From Pseudomonadales bacterium (GTDB lineage: Bacteria > Pseudomonadota > Gammaproteobacteria > Pseudomonadales > DC-out160), in the NCBI GenBank assembly GCA_019090455.1, contig JAHRWA010000032.1, forward strand, positions 124,001 through 188,000: a stretch of 64,000 bases of DNA. The letters are read 5' to 3'. The notes under the pieces were generated by a model, which did not search any database, was not told where the DNA came from, and saw only the letters and a list, made by a program, of their open reading frames with translations. A program made the translations under genes and the position numbers. How positions within the stretch are numbered: position 1 is the stretch's first letter; each line of letters starts with the position of its first letter. This document shows positions 37,273-49,600 of this stretch, piece after piece.

Positions 37273-39648
37273 CTAGCTGGCTAATCTAACTAAATTTTCC
37301 TCTTCCGCCTTCATCTCATTTGATACGTCTTCAGCCTCCGTGTTTTTCACAACAGACTTCTTATCCTTATCAAATATCAACAACAACGGCGGTATCATAA
37401 AGAAGGTGGCAACCAAGGCTAACCCTACTGTCAGCGATATCAACAGCCCCATATCTTTCGTGGGCTTAAAGATCGATCCATAAAGCATTGAAAACCCAAC
37501 CACCAGAATGGTAGAAGTCACTAGCAACGCAACCCCCACGGTTCGAAAAGAATAAATGATGGCATCTTCAGTACCAAAATTTAACTCACGTTTTGCGCGT
37601 AGGTACTTACTGAAAAAATGCACCGTATCGTCAACAATAATGCCCAGAGCGATAACTAACACCGCTCCCCCTGACATACCCAGCTCACCTTGAAAGATAG
37701 ACCACACCCCAAAAGCCATCACCAGCGGTAAGACATTAGGGGCTAGGCTCATAATTCCTAACTTAATATTACGCAACGCTACTAGTAGCACTATTGAAAT
37801 CAAAAATAGCGCTAGAAAAGCCCCTCCCACCATACTCACAATATTTCGCTTAGCCACATGCGCAAACATTATTGGCTCACCAATGGCGGGAGATAATTTA
37901 ATATTAGGTGCATTCTCCAGAGCCCATGCTTCCGCCACTTTAGTCAGCTCAATAATCTCGCTGGTTTTAGCATTCTCCATATTGATACCCAAATTCGTTC
38001 TACGACGATCCGTGGTAATCGTATTACCCACATCACGCCCCATGGGTAAAGACATCTCATACATTAACAAATATTGAGCCGCCAACTCTCTCGACTCTGG
38101 CGTTCGATAATAAGAATCATCATCGCCGTGCATAGTTTTGTTTAACTCAAAAACAATGCTGTCATAACTATTCACGTACTGAACTCGCGGTTGAGTCAGT
38201 AGCCATTTTCGAAATTTGGATAAATCTTCAATGTAAGCGGGATTATTAATGCCACCCTCTTCACCAGAATCCACATCGTAATTAATATACAGCATGCCCA
38301 CGAGATTCTTCATTAAGAAATCATTGGTTCGTCTAAAATCGGAGGACTCATCAATATACTCAAGAAACAGGTCATTGAAATCCAGCTTTGGAATAGTCGA
38401 CGCCAAACCAACAATAACAATAATCATTGCGCCCAAAACTACCCGATAATTGGAAACAATAACGACTGCCAACTTTTCCATGATGGGTGCATCACCCGAT
38501 TTTATTTTTCGTGCTTTCATAGGGACCAAGCTTAAAAAAGCCGGCAAAAAGAATACAGACAACAAATATGCCGCTACCACACCGATGGCAACTTCGTTTC
38601 CTAAATCATGAAAAGGAGGTGACTCATTGAAATTAAGACTGAGAAAACCAATAATGGTAGTCAGACTAGTGAGAAAAATAGGTTGATGATTAATTCTCAA
38701 CGTTTCTTTTATGGCTTCGTTTTTAGATTTACCCTGAGACATTGATTGGAACATGGAAATCAAAACATGGACACTATCTGCTACACCCACCGTCAATATC
38801 ACAATCGGTGCCATGGAGGTAATGTTAGTTAACGTAATTCCCAGCCAGACCGTTCCACCAACAGCAATGACAGCAGAAAACACAACGACTAACACCGTCC
38901 CTATCATGCCAGCCACCGAACGAAGAAATAGATACATAAAGAAGATCATTAAACCCAACATCGCAGGCATCAACGCCAGGCCATCTTGAATCATCGCATC
39001 GGAAAAAGCTTTACTCACATAGATGCCGCCAGTGGTGTAAATATCCACATTGGGGTACTTAACCTTAAGCTCGTCCACTACGACACTATAGAACTCGATA
39101 ACTTCCAGCCTTTTCTCACGCGCCCCTGGACCATCAGGTAAATTGAAAGTGACATTCACCGCAGCGATGGCGCCATTTGTCGATACCAATTTTCCCGCTA
39201 ACACATCATTCTGGGTTGTATAATCTCGGATATCTGCGAGTTGCGCTAAGGTTAAAGACGCTGCATCACGATAGGTATTATCAACACTCAAATCATCCTC
39301 AGCTACGATGGTGCGTTGGAAATTTTGCAGGGAATCCACACGACGGGAATAAGGTGCCTCCCAAGAGCGCTCTGTCAACTCTTCCAATAAAGCGAGATTC
39401 GTGTTGGTAAAAATATTATTGTCGTTCGGAGAGATAGCAATAAATGCATTTTTAGTTTCGCCGTAAGAGGCTTTGAACCGATTGAGCGCTAACAGCTGAG
39501 GATTATCTTCTGCAAAAAAGACATTCATGTCATCCGTCATTTCAGTATTTTTTATTTGATAACCGAAAACGGAAACAAGCACTAACGTTAAAATAACGAT
39601 GGTCCAACGATAGCCGAGGACGAATTCACCAAAGGTGGTATTGTTCAT
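37273..39648 (-). CDS. RND/MMPL-type membrane exporter
   Basis: A 791-residue membrane protein of the RND superfamily, MMPL-like group. The two-fold layout is clear: one hydrophobic start (residues about 12-32), a large extracytoplasmic loop to about residue 215, a five-span bundle (about 218-380), a second bundle start at about 400, a second loop to about 600, and a final bundle to about 760. Motifs include VADSVHVLISMF in the first bundle and IIVDDTVHFFSKYL in the second, proton-relay-type positions. Relatives move lipids, hopanoids or siderophores; no partner periplasmic adaptor is encoded next to it, so the substrate is unknown. The acidic C-terminal tail is cytoplasmic. Confidence 0.86.
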   Translation of the reverse strand: MNNTTFGEFVLGYRWTIVILTLVLVSVFGYQIKNTEMTDDMNVFFAEDNPQLLALNRFKASYGETKNAFIAISPNDNNIFTNTNLALLEELTERSWEAPYSRRVDSLQNFQRTIVAEDDLSVDNTYRDAASLTLAQLADIRDYTTQNDVLAGKLVSTNGAIAAVNVTFNLPDGPGAREKRLEVIEFYSVVVDELKVKYPNVDIYTTGGIYVSKAFSDAMIQDGLALMPAMLGLMIFFMYLFLRSVAGMIGTVLVVVFSAVIAVGGTVWLGITLTNITSMAPIVILTVGVADSVHVLISMFQSMSQGKSKNEAIKETLRINHQPIFLTSLTTIIGFLSLNFNESPPFHDLGNEVAIGVVAAYLLSVFFLPAFLSLVPMKARKIKSGDAPIMEKLAVVIVSNYRVVLGAMIIVIVGLASTIPKLDFNDLFLEYIDESSDFRRTNDFLMKNLVGMLYINYDVDSGEEGGINNPAYIEDLSKFRKWLLTQPRVQYVNSYDSIVFELNKTMHGDDDSYYRTPESRELAAQYLLMYEMSLPMGRDVGNTITTDRRRTNLGINMENAKTSEIIELTKVAEAWALENAPNIKLSPAIGEPIMFAHVAKRNIVSMVGGAFLALFLISIVLLVALRNIKLGIMSLAPNVLPLVMAFGVWSIFQGELGMSGGAVLVIALGIIVDDTVHFFSKYLRAKRELNFGTEDAIIYSFRTVGVALLVTSTILVVGFSMLYGSIFKPTKDMGLLISLTVGLALVATFFMIPPLLLIFDKDKKSVVKNTEAEDVSNEMKAEEENLVRLAS

Positions 39649-39999
39649 TGTGAGGTACTCTTAAGACGCCTTTTAATCTCAGCAGAAATTTAAAGTGAAT
39701 TACCCTCCGATATACGTTTTCCCGTCCTTTGTTTGCTGATGCAATCCCTATGGAGTTGAGAGCCAGGATACTACCGACAAGTATCTTTTTTGTCCAGGTT
39801 CTAAACAGCGTCGAGTTCCTGAGACCTACTGGGTAAAGGCAATGAATACAGATACAGTCTAAGTAAATAAGAAATGCCATTATATTTAACAACTGAAATA
39901 CATATCAAAAGAAGCACGATGAATGACAGCAAATAACCGTGTTAATTTTCAATGAATAACCGTTTTTAAATCAACACCTTCAAAGCCCGATTAGATTTA
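39649..39999. other. Gap with a plus-strand terminator-like hairpin
   Basis: About 351 bases without a supported gene. At 39767-39791 GATACT-ACCGACA-AGTATC is followed by six T on the plus strand, which looks like an intrinsic terminator although both flanking genes are on the minus strand. It might mark a small plus-strand RNA, or be accidental. Confidence 0.4.
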
Positions 40000-41076
40000 C
40001 TAATTTAGAATAAATTCCTTTCGGCACAGCTCGTGGCCATTTACAATCACCGCTACTCCGTGCGCCCCAGCGTAATAGGTTCTCGTCGTTATCTTTCGAA
40101 AAGAATGGGCTTTTCTCATTTTTTTTATCGACAGTGAAGATTCGAACTCTGACATTTTAAAAACCTTTCGCGATTGAGACCCATTTTTCTTTTTGAAATC
40201 GATGGCATATTCAATCCTTAATTTTCCCAGGTTTTTCATAGCCGATTCCAACATAAAAGAGAATTCTAAACTCTCTCCCATTTTCACTTCGCTGGGCACC
40301 ATAAATGCTTCCACATCAATGTGGCTAGGTTTTACAAACCCAAATAGATCCATTATTTCAGGCTGACCTTTTTTCAGAAGAGTACGGCAACCATGCTTAA
40401 CAACCCAGTCAATATTTTTTGTTTGGCCCAACCAATTTTTTGCCACTTCGATTACGACATCTGGATTGTCTTTTGAGATATCATTTAAATTGTTAGCGAC
40501 GCTACGACGAACAAATTCACTTTCATCATTTTTTAGTTTCTCTAAAATTGGAAAAACCGGACTCGGATCTTGCTTAAACTCTGGCAGCGCCATCGCCCAA
40601 GGTAAGCGAGGGCGACAACCTTCTGTTGCTAACCGCCGCACATGATAATTACTGGAGTCCGCCCACTCATTCATTTGAAGCATCATTCTAAGGCCATACT
40701 TTTTTATGAAAGGCCGGACAGCAAACTCGGAACTAGAAAATTCAGTCACCTGTTCCAAAGCAACAATAGACTCCTCATAATCCTCCAAACCATAAAGCTC
40801 TATATACCCAGGAAAGAACATATATTCAAAACCCGAGAAATTAGGCGCAACGGATTTCAATATTTGAATAGCATCAACATAATCTAGCGCGATAAACGTA
40901 TGCAAGGATTCAGAAATGTGCGCCATACGTTGCTTTAATTCCTTCCCATCCCATTCCTCGTCAAATACAGAATGACTAAAGCCCTCCGCATCAAATTCGA
41001 CATATTCTCTGGATATCTGACGGCAAAGATTTGCAATAAGCCGCTGATCATATAAATTCTTTAACGGTTCTGACAC
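40000..41076 (-). CDS. AlkC-like DNA alkylation repair protein
   Basis: A 358-residue HEAT-repeat protein of the AlkC type. AlkC/AlkD glycosylases remove alkylated bases with a HEAT-like fold. Conserved blocks include RRLATEGCRPRLPWAMALPEF and EFVRRSVANNLNDISKDNPD, followed by VVKHGCRTLLKKG, and a C-terminal Ig-like domain (residues about 265-358) with TTRTYYAGAHGVAVIVNG, as in AlkC. I start at the GTG at 41076, which has AAGGA upstream; an ATG 12 codons earlier is an option. Neighbours do not suggest an alkylation-response operon (no ada or alkB seen). Confidence 0.75.
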   Translation of the reverse strand: MSEPLKNLYDQRLIANLCRQISREYVEFDAEGFSHSVFDEEWDGKELKQRMAHISESLHTFIALDYVDAIQILKSVAPNFSGFEYMFFPGYIELYGLEDYEESIVALEQVTEFSSSEFAVRPFIKKYGLRMMLQMNEWADSSNYHVRRLATEGCRPRLPWAMALPEFKQDPSPVFPILEKLKNDESEFVRRSVANNLNDISKDNPDVVIEVAKNWLGQTKNIDWVVKHGCRTLLKKGQPEIMDLFGFVKPSHIDVEAFMVPSEVKMGESLEFSFMLESAMKNLGKLRIEYAIDFKKKNGSQSRKVFKMSEFESSLSIKKMRKAHSFRKITTRTYYAGAHGVAVIVNGHELCRKEFILN

Positions 41077-41359
41077 AGCTGTCCTTAACACCCGAAGGTA
41101 GATTACGTGCAATAATGATGATTAAAAATATCCTTTCTGACTACCCCTTAACATTCCTCTCTAGGCCCACTGATTTAATCCGAATAGCAAACGTGCCAAT
41201 CGCGATAGTTTCATATTAGAATTATCCTCTCAATCTCTAGTTCTAGAGCACTCTCAAATTATTGCTCTCTATAATGCCGCAATCATTCAGAAAAATGCTA
41301 CCCTTATTCTCGCTCTCCGATTACCACTTTGTAATACCCTCTTTATATTAGGATAGATT

Positions 41360-42220
41360 ATGAAAACTCAAAGATTTCATTTCAATTGCACCTTTCTCGT
41401 AACCTTGATCACTTCCCTACTAATAGTCAGTGGCACTGTTTTTGCCAATTCAAAACCTGACACCAACAGGGTTCTCAACGGTATCATTACCGGCAAGCAC
41501 CGCTCTGAACCACATATTATTCGCAATGCAAGTCGGCATCCTATGGAGACCTTACAATTTCTCGAGGTTGAACCCAATATGACCGTAGTCGAAATTTGGC
41601 CCGGTGGCTCGGGGTGGTATACGGAGATACTGGCTCCTTATTTAAGAAAACAAGGCAAACTCTATGCAGCACATTTTTCTCCTAACTCCTCGGTAAAGTA
41701 CTTTCGAGACAACCTGAAAAAATTTGAAGAAAAGATATCCGTTCATCCAGAGATCTACGATGCAATAACTATCACATCGCTTGACGCTCCCAAAGAAACC
41801 ACTCTAGCACCTGCGAACTCAGTCGACCGCGTACTCACTTTTAGAAATGTTCATAACTGGTTAAAACAAAAAGATCAGGGATTATCTGTCTTTAAAGGCA
41901 TGTATGCAGCACTCAAACCAGGCGGCATACTCGGAGTCATTGAACATCGCGCACCTGAGTCTTTCACTCTCAAAGACATGCAGGAATCAGGCTACACGAC
42001 AGAATCTTTAACCATTGCTTTGGCAAAAAAGGCAGGCTTTGAACTGATGGGTAAAAGCGAGATTAATGCCAACCCCAAGGACAATAAAAACTACGCCAAG
42101 GGAGTCTGGACACTCCCCCCATCTTTACGGCTTAAGAACAAAGATAGAGAACAATATATCGCGATAGGTGAGAGCGATCGTATGACATTGAAGTTTATAA
42201 AGCCAAAAACTGATAAATAG
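41360..42220 (+). CDS. Exported SAM-dependent methyltransferase-like protein
   Basis: A 286-residue protein with an N-terminal signal peptide (FLVTLITSLLIVSGTVFA, cleavage near residue 30) and a methyltransferase-like fold: VVEIWPGGSGWYTEILAPYL (glycine-rich SAM site) near residue 77 and VDRVLTFRNVHNWL near 155. This is the COG4798-type predicted methyltransferase found widely in proteobacteria; an exported methyltransferase would lack cytoplasmic SAM, so the activity is doubtful and the fold may serve another purpose. AGGATAGATT precedes the ATG. It converges on a nuclease gene with a nine-base-pair hairpin between them. Confidence 0.82.
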   Translation: MKTQRFHFNCTFLVTLITSLLIVSGTVFANSKPDTNRVLNGIITGKHRSEPHIIRNASRHPMETLQFLEVEPNMTVVEIWPGGSGWYTEILAPYLRKQGKLYAAHFSPNSSVKYFRDNLKKFEEKISVHPEIYDAITITSLDAPKETTLAPANSVDRVLTFRNVHNWLKQKDQGLSVFKGMYAALKPGGILGVIEHRAPESFTLKDMQESGYTTESLTIALAKKAGFELMGKSEINANPKDNKNYAKGVWTLPPSLRLKNKDREQYIAIGESDRMTLKFIKPKTDK

Positions 42221-42226
42221 AATACG

Positions 42227-42264
42227 CTGACTAGCTATGGTGAGAAATTATTTTGGCTAGTCAG
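42227..42264. terminator. Hairpin between methyltransferase-like and nuclease genes
   Basis: CTGACTAGC and GCTAGTCAG form a perfect nine-base-pair stem across a 20-base loop, between two convergent stop codons. There is no T-tract on either side. Confidence 0.45.
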
Positions 42265-42270
42265 AATCTG

Positions 42271-42999
42271 CTACCACATAGACCGAATATTTTGTTTCTC
42301 CACTTCGATTTCAGGACCCGTAAGATTCCCCCAGAGAATAATACCCGCACGCTGCTCAATATAAGCGGTCGAAGTTCGATAAGATTCTAACTCACCGTCG
42401 AGACGATCGTTTTCCATTTCAAATGCCCACATTTCCAATTTACCATTTGTTTTTTCTGCCAATATACATTTAAAAAAATGACTGGGCACAGGAATCTGAA
42501 TTCCATTGTCATCCATTTCACCGATCAGAGAAATCGGCGTACCAAAATCGAAAATGGGTCCTGTTATCACGTAAGTTTCCAGCACTTTCTCCTGCGCGTC
42601 TAAATCCCTCACCGCTCTTTCCAAACTTTTCCATTTTACTCTATTAAAGGCTGGCCTCTGAGGCGACATATTGGACAACAGAAAGGTTTCACTATTTTGT
42701 ATTTTCTCATCATTTAAATTAGCACTCGCCACCAGATGTCCTCGATCAAAACCGCTATACCGGTAATCAGACAAATCAGCCCTAAATATTTTAGGAATTC
42801 TAAAATCGGGTCGAAAGTTATTGAGCCTATCGACAGTTTCCATATCCTTTTTGTCAGGATCAACTATTTCAATCGCCCATTTGGCTTGTCTAAAATAATA
42901 GGAATATCCAACAGAATAAAAACGATTCACTAATATTTGATCTGCGGCAGGACAGCCATATCTTGTCTCCCGCCTTAATGAATAAGCATCTACCATCAT
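42271..42999 (-). CDS. DNA/RNA non-specific endonuclease (DRGH type)
   Basis: A 242-residue protein of the NUC1/EndoG-like beta-beta-alpha-metal nuclease family. The DRGH motif is at residues 85-88 (His88 the general base), followed by the ASANLND segment and the LSNMSPQRPAFNRVKW block with the Mg ligand Asn119. Members usually carry a signal peptide or act as toxins. Here no signal peptide is visible (start MMVDAYSLRRETRYG), so the protein is either cytoplasmic, which would need an inhibitor, or exported by other means. No immunity gene is seen beside it. GAGGAA precedes the two start ATGs. A GFA protein gene is 25 bases upstream on the same strand. Confidence 0.85.
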   Translation of the reverse strand: MMVDAYSLRRETRYGCPAADQILVNRFYSVGYSYYFRQAKWAIEIVDPDKKDMETVDRLNNFRPDFRIPKIFRADLSDYRYSGFDRGHLVASANLNDEKIQNSETFLLSNMSPQRPAFNRVKWKSLERAVRDLDAQEKVLETYVITGPIFDFGTPISLIGEMDDNGIQIPVPSHFFKCILAEKTNGKLEMWAFEMENDRLDGELESYRTSTAYIEQRAGIILWGNLTGPEIEVEKQNIRSMW

Positions 43000-43023
43000 T
43001 TATTTCCTCATTCGATTTTCCCG

Positions 43024-43398
43024 TTATTCATCACTGGGGTGATTCTGACCATCAAGCACAGGTACAGGCTCCAATTCCAATGCATCCACTCCCTCAAGGC
43101 AAGCCACATTCACTCCAAACTCGCGCGGATTAGAACGGCGTTGATGATGGGTGTAAATACCGCACTCTGAGCAAAAATAATGCTTCGCCGTTTTGGTATT
43201 AAATTGATAAAGCGTTAATCTATCCTCACCCTTAACCACTCTTAAGTTTTCTAATAATACTGACACAGCAATCGCACCCCGTTTGCTGCACAGCGAACAA
43301 TTACAACGTCTCGGGTTTTCTAATCCGGCTGGCATCTTCAATTCCAGCTCAACAGCACCGCAATGACACATTGCTTTATGCACTTTCTTGATATGCAC
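43024..43398 (-). CDS. GFA/CENP-V domain protein
   Basis: A 125-residue protein of the glutathione-dependent formaldehyde-activating (GFA, CENP-V) family. The zinc-binding cysteines are all present: CHCGAVEL (near residue 12), CNCSLCSKRGA (near 33-40), and CSECGIYTHHQRRSNP (near 77-92). Relatives bind zinc; S-hydroxymethylglutathione synthase activity is proven for only some. I favour a GTG start at 43398 because GGAGG lies four bases before it; a TTG right before would sit on that site. It shares direction and close spacing with the nuclease gene downstream, but no functional link is evident. Confidence 0.82.
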   Translation of the reverse strand: MHIKKVHKAMCHCGAVELELKMPAGLENPRRCNCSLCSKRGAIAVSVLLENLRVVKGEDRLTLYQFNTKTAKHYFCSECGIYTHHQRRSNPREFGVNVACLEGVDALELEPVPVLDGQNHPSDE

Positions 43399-43646
43399 CA
43401 ACCCTCCTCAGGCAAACCCAGCTCATCCTATTCTTATGTTTCGCGCACCAAAACAGCACGAAACCCACTTTAAAACATCTAGCCCAGCGTATATCTCGAC
43501 ACTATGTTCCGCAAGTCAATCAAGCAACAAGTAAAGCTCTTGTAGAGGCGTCTTGCATTTTGTATATTAAAAAACGTACAAGGATCAGTGCCAGAATTAG
43601 ATAATTCCGAAATAGAGAACAAACGGAACTAGGTGAGTAAAGAGAA

Positions 43647-46600
43647 ATGGATTTCGTCTTTAAAGAAAAACTCGGTTCTAACTTTTATGCCGATTGCTAC
43701 ATCGCTACATCGCGAAAGTCAGCCACCACATCAGCCCAACAAAAACCATATCAACAAGCATCGCCTCAACGAAACCCATCACCCAGAACTAAAAAACAAG
43801 ACGAGTCTATCTGTCGCGTCAAGGTCATCAAACCTCAGTTTATCGATTCCGCGATGAAGAACTACCTTGTCCAACAGCTCTCCTACATGAAGCAGTTGAA
43901 CATAGATGACATCCACATTCCCGAATTAATAGAAACAGACGGCTCCCTTATTCTCAAATCGATTATCACAGAGCAACAAACACTCAGCTATTATATCGAG
44001 ACCCACAATACCCTCACCATCAAACAGACTCTGGAACTAGGGATAGATCTCTGCCAATGCTTGGAAGCTCGGCATACAAAAAACTGGGTTCATAAAAGCA
44101 TCAAACCCAATAACATTACCTATTCCGCTACAACCCGAACCGTCTTGTTGCTTGATGATTTGGGCATCATCACACCCAATCAATTTAGCCGCCTAATTTC
44201 AGACCCCGCGTATTGTAGAGACTCTCTTCCCTATTATTCACCGGAACAATGTGGCCGAATTCGCCGAGATGTGGATTACCGAAGCGACCTCTATTCCCTA
44301 GGATGCGTACTCTACCGATGCCTTACGGGGCAGCCGGTATTTGTATCCGAAAATGCTCAGAGAATCATTCATTCACACTTAGCAGAAATGCCAGATTCGG
44401 TAAGACAGCACAGACCCAACTCCCCCACCGCTCTTAACAATATCATTGAGAGACTTCTGGAAAAACAAACAGAAAAACGATATCAAACGGCCTATGGGCT
44501 CAAGCGGGATTTACTAATCTGCTTACAAATGCTTGACCGTAATGATGACTCCGACTTTACCCTAATGCAGGAAGATTTTAGCAATGAGATTACCCTTCCT
44601 TCATTGCTTTTAGGAAGGGAGCAAGAAAAGAAAGATCTGCTAGACCTTTACCAGCAAATCGGCACTGGAAAACTAGGCGTCGCCTATATTACCGGCCTAT
44701 CGGGAATCGGAAAATCCAGACTAGTGCAAGAGCTGGAAGTCCCTATTCTCATGCGTCACGGCCTATTCGTCTCAGGTAAATATAATCAATTTTCAAAACA
44801 TCAGCCCTATGCCACGATCGCACAGGCAATGGGTCAACTCATTCGAACCATCCTGACTGAAACAGAAGCTCACTTACAATCCTGGAAAAATACAATTCTC
44901 AATGTCGTCGGTATCAATGGCCAATTACTCATTACGGTCATCCCTGAACTCTCTCTTCTGATAGGGGATCAACCTACCGTTAATTCACTTCCACCCGCAG
45001 CAGCACGTAATCGATTTAATGACTTATTTTGTCGTTTCATGAATTGTCTGGCAACAAAAGACCATCCTCTTGTGCTTTTTATTGATGACCTACAATGGTG
45101 TGATGACGCAACATTAGATCTGCTTGATAAGCTTGTTGCCCATCCGGATCGTCACCCTTTTTTATTGCTCATTTTAGCTTTCCGTAACAATGAAGTTGAA
45201 GAGAATCATCGAATACGGCAAACAAGAAAATCACTCCAAAATGGCGCAACACTTTTGTTAGACATAGCCCTTTCAGAACTGAACAAATCTACGGTCAACC
45301 AAATGACGGCTTGCATTCTTCGTAGCCCGCCACAAGAGACTCTCAGCATCACTGACGCCATCTACCCTACCTGTGGTGGCAACCCACTGTTGGTCAACGA
45401 GAGCTTGAGATGGCTACATCAGCAACGAGGGATTTTTTATGATGTGAACGGCCAGTGGCAATGGAAAGAATCAACATTAAAGGGATTGCAACTTCCCAAC
45501 GGTTATCTCGCTTTATTTAAAAATCAACTCACTCGTTTAACCCCAACAAGCCGCAACATCCTGGCCAGTGCATCCTTACTCGGTGCTAGGTTTGAAGAAA
45601 GAGAATTAGCAGCACTATTGAACACATCAATTAATGATCTCATACCTCAACTATCCGAATCTATTTCTCAACGTATTTTGATAAGAGAGAAGACAGAACT
45701 GGTTTTTGGCCACGACCAGATACAAATGGCCGCAACAACGTTACACAGTCCCGCTAAAGCAAAACGCATTCACAAGAAAATCGCTCAATCACTCATTGAC
45801 CAATTTCAACAAACCAGTCAATTGAATCCTGAAATCAAACAAGGACAGCGGCTCTACTCCATTGCAGAGCACTTAAAAAAAAGCCGTGCCCATCAACTTG
45901 GGGATTCTAGCTCTATTACTCAAAGCACTGGGAATCAAAGTTCTGTTGATCCAAACGCTTTTAATCTAAATACCGCTACCCCAATCACTATTAATCCAAA
46001 CACCAATGATTCAAACACCGATGATCCAAACACCAATGATCCAAACAACATCCAAGAAGCGAAGATAAATCTTCTCGCGGGAGAAGCTGCCCTCAATTCC
46101 TTGGCACACAGCACTGCTGATTACTATTTCTCTGAAGCCGCCAGTTTGTGCAACTACCATTATTGGCAACTTTATTATGATTTTATGCTGTCTCTCCACA
46201 AGAACTACGCTCGATCTGCACTCCTTGTGGGGGACCAAATTCGCTCTAACGAAATTATGAATAAAGCGCTTACTTACGCAAAGAGTGATCTAGATCGGAC
46301 AGACTGTCTGCTTGCTCAAACAGTCGCTATCACGTCGTTGGGTAAAAAAGAAGAGGCCATGGAGCTAAGCCTAAAATGTTGCCAATTACTACAATGCCCT
46401 ATCCCAGAAACGGAAGAGAAAATAAAAGCAGAGATAGCCCAGCATGCCGCGATATTGCAGCACCCCACCTGCGTAACCCAGTATCGCAATTTGGCCGCCA
46501 CTTCAAACCGTAAAGTATTGATGGAGCTCGCCCTCAATGCAGAGCTCGTGACTCTATTCTACCTCTCAGGGAAACTGGATCTCGTATTTCTCACCAGCAT

Positions 46601-49600
46601 GCGCAGCATTGTTCTTACACTTCGTGAAGGGAAAAGTCCTGACACACATTTTGCTTTCGCGGTAACAGGCAGTTACTTCCATTTCCAAAAAGATTTTTCC
46701 CTTGCTCTTCAATATGAAACGGCATTATTGGAGGAGGTCGAGAAATCGCCCTATGAGTTCAGCTCGATTCGAGCCATGATTGCCGCCATATGGCTTACAC
46801 TACACCACAGTCGCACCCTGTCTGAACTCCAGGATATCTGCCATCGAAACATTCAAAACGGTAAACGAGCTGGAGAACTCAATTTCACTGGCTTAACCTA
46901 CCCACCCTTAATTTGGTATCAGCTCACCAAAGGCGAAAATATAAGCCAACTAAGACATCAGATTAGAGAAGGCCTCGAGTATTGTGAACAATTTGATATC
47001 TCCATGCCTCTGGAAATCTGTCATGCCATTGAAATCGCCTTGACACCTCTTTGGGGAGATCTCCCAGAAGGACATCAGAAAAGACGACAAGAAAAAATTG
47101 ACTTGTGGCACTCAGAACAACACGTTGCGGCTTTATTTAATTATTATTTTTACCGTGCGATTATAGCGTATTACTCTGAGCAATATACAAAAGCAGAACA
47201 AGCACTAATCAACGCAGAATCCTTCTTGTACGCTGTTCCCGGAACGATGATCGAGCGCCTTTGGTACGCCTACCGCTACTTAGTGGGAATTCACACCGGC
47301 GAGAATCCAGCCGCTGCAGATCAGATGAAGCGAGTCACCGAATGGGCGCAAGATGGGCCCATACTGGAACCTTTTTTACACCTGATGCATGCGGAAACCC
47401 ATGCTGCGAACCATTCGAATCTCAACGAGCTACGTAACCGATACTGGCAAGCCATCGACAGTGCTCATGAACAGGGGAACCACTTTTATGAGGCCCATGC
47501 CTACCATCGACTAGGATCAGCACTAGAGCAGCGTCAACACAACAGCAGTCAACTCTATTTTAACGAAGCAATTAATCTTTACAAAAAATGTAATGCTACC
47601 TATTTAGTGACCTTATTAAGTGAAGGTGGTGCTTTTCGCCTACCAAGCAAGGCTAAAACGGCAGACCACCCACCATTAGATCACCGCCTCGATTTCAAGT
47701 TTCTACTTGAAGCAACCAAAAATATAATGAAAGAGCGTGACTATGATGCTCTCTTGCTCCAAGTCCTGTCTTCAACGATGGCCCGAGTCGGTGCAAAGAA
47801 TGGCTATCTTATTGGAATTCATAACGGCAACTTCAATGTTCTTGCCCATGGGCGCAAGAACGCCAATGTTGAAACATTTCGCCTCAAACAAGAGATGAAT
47901 AAAACTGAAAAATTATGTCCCGAAATTGCTCGGTTTGTTATACGTAGCCGGTCCCCAGTGGTACTTGAAAACGCCAGTATCACTGGGGATTTTTGCCACA
48001 GCACTGCGGTTAAGCAATATAAGCTAAAATCAGTACTCGCATTCCCTCTTTTGGTGCAAGACCACATTCTAGGTCTTATTTATCTTGAAAACTCACTGAT
48101 GGCCGGCGTATTTGGTGAGGATCAGGTGTCGCTACTACAGGTACTCACCACGCAGGCCGCTATTGCGCTAGACAATAGTTTATTGATTTCTAATTTACAG
48201 AAAACACAAGACACACTCATCCAACGAGAACAAAATCTCTCCATCACACTGAACAGTATTGGCGATGGGGTCATCGTCACCGATGAAATCGGAAACGTGT
48301 CCCGCATAAATCCCGTTGCAGAAACGCTAACAGGCTGGTCTATCACTGAAGCAAAAGATAAGGCTGTCAGTACCATTTTCAAGGTCATTGATACCGCGAC
48401 TCGAAACCCCATCATTGACCCCGCCAACCATCGGTATACTCAAATAACCTTGATATCAAAAAAGGGTAAGGAATACCCCATTTCTCATTCCACTGCCCCA
48501 ATCCGAACCAGTGACAATAAACAATTCGGCATGGTACACACTTTCAACGATCAATCAGAAGCCTATCGATTACGTAAAGAAATCGACGAAGAACAACAAT
48601 TGCAATCACTTATTTTAGGCAACCTAGCGGAAGCTGTGATGCTCACCGATCATCATGGTGTAATCCAGCTTTTTAATACCTCAGCCTGTACCATGTTTGA
48701 TTACACAGAGCAGGAAATCATTGGTAAAAAAATTACTATTCTCATTGCCGGCCGCCGAGTCCAACCTTTTGAGCTCCATGTAAAAGAATACCGTCGTGCG
48801 ACCGAAATTGCGAATTTGGGCTCAGGCATTGACGTTAAAGCAAAACGAAAAAATGGGGAAATATTCACATTTCACATTTCAATCACTGAGCTACCAGGCA
48901 TGACTGATAGCCCTAAACGCTATGCCGTTTCAGGCCTTGATCTCACCGCACGAGAACTACAACAAGAAATGCTACAACGTAGCCAAAAAATGGAAGCACT
49001 GGGTAAACTAACCGGAGGTATCGCGCATGATTACAATAATACGCTGAGTGTGATTCAAGGATACAGCGAATTGATAATGCGCGATCTTACTGATGACTCA
49101 GGGCTGAAAAATTATGTAGAACAAATTCTTTATTCGACTCAGCGTAGCTCAACGCTGACCGATAAACTGGTCTCTTATTCTCGACAAAAACTTTTACAAA
49201 CCGACACTATCAACATTTCTCAATTTTTAAAAACGCAGCATGAAATGCTGGAAAAGACATTGACTTCTCGCATTCAGCTCAATTTAGAAATGGATAAAAA
49301 CACTCATAATATCAATATAAATGTCAATCTTGGCGACCTTGAAGACACCATTTTAAACCTTTGTATTAACGCCATGCATGCGATGCCAGAGGGTGGGCGA
49401 CTCACGATCAAAGCCAAACAACAAAACCTATTCGACCGGGATGCAAAAGCTCTCCAAATCAAGACGGGAAATCACCTTGTCATCAGCATTACGGATACCG
49501 GCACGGGAATGAACAAAGACACCCAGAATAAAATTTTTGACCCCTTTTTTACAACCAAAGGCGATAGGGGTTCTGGACTAGGACTCAGCCAAGTCTACTC

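Noticed and set aside
39626..39892. 88-codon minus-strand ORF upstream of the RND exporter
   Set aside because: Poor start, odd composition and partial overlap with the exporter start; probably chance.
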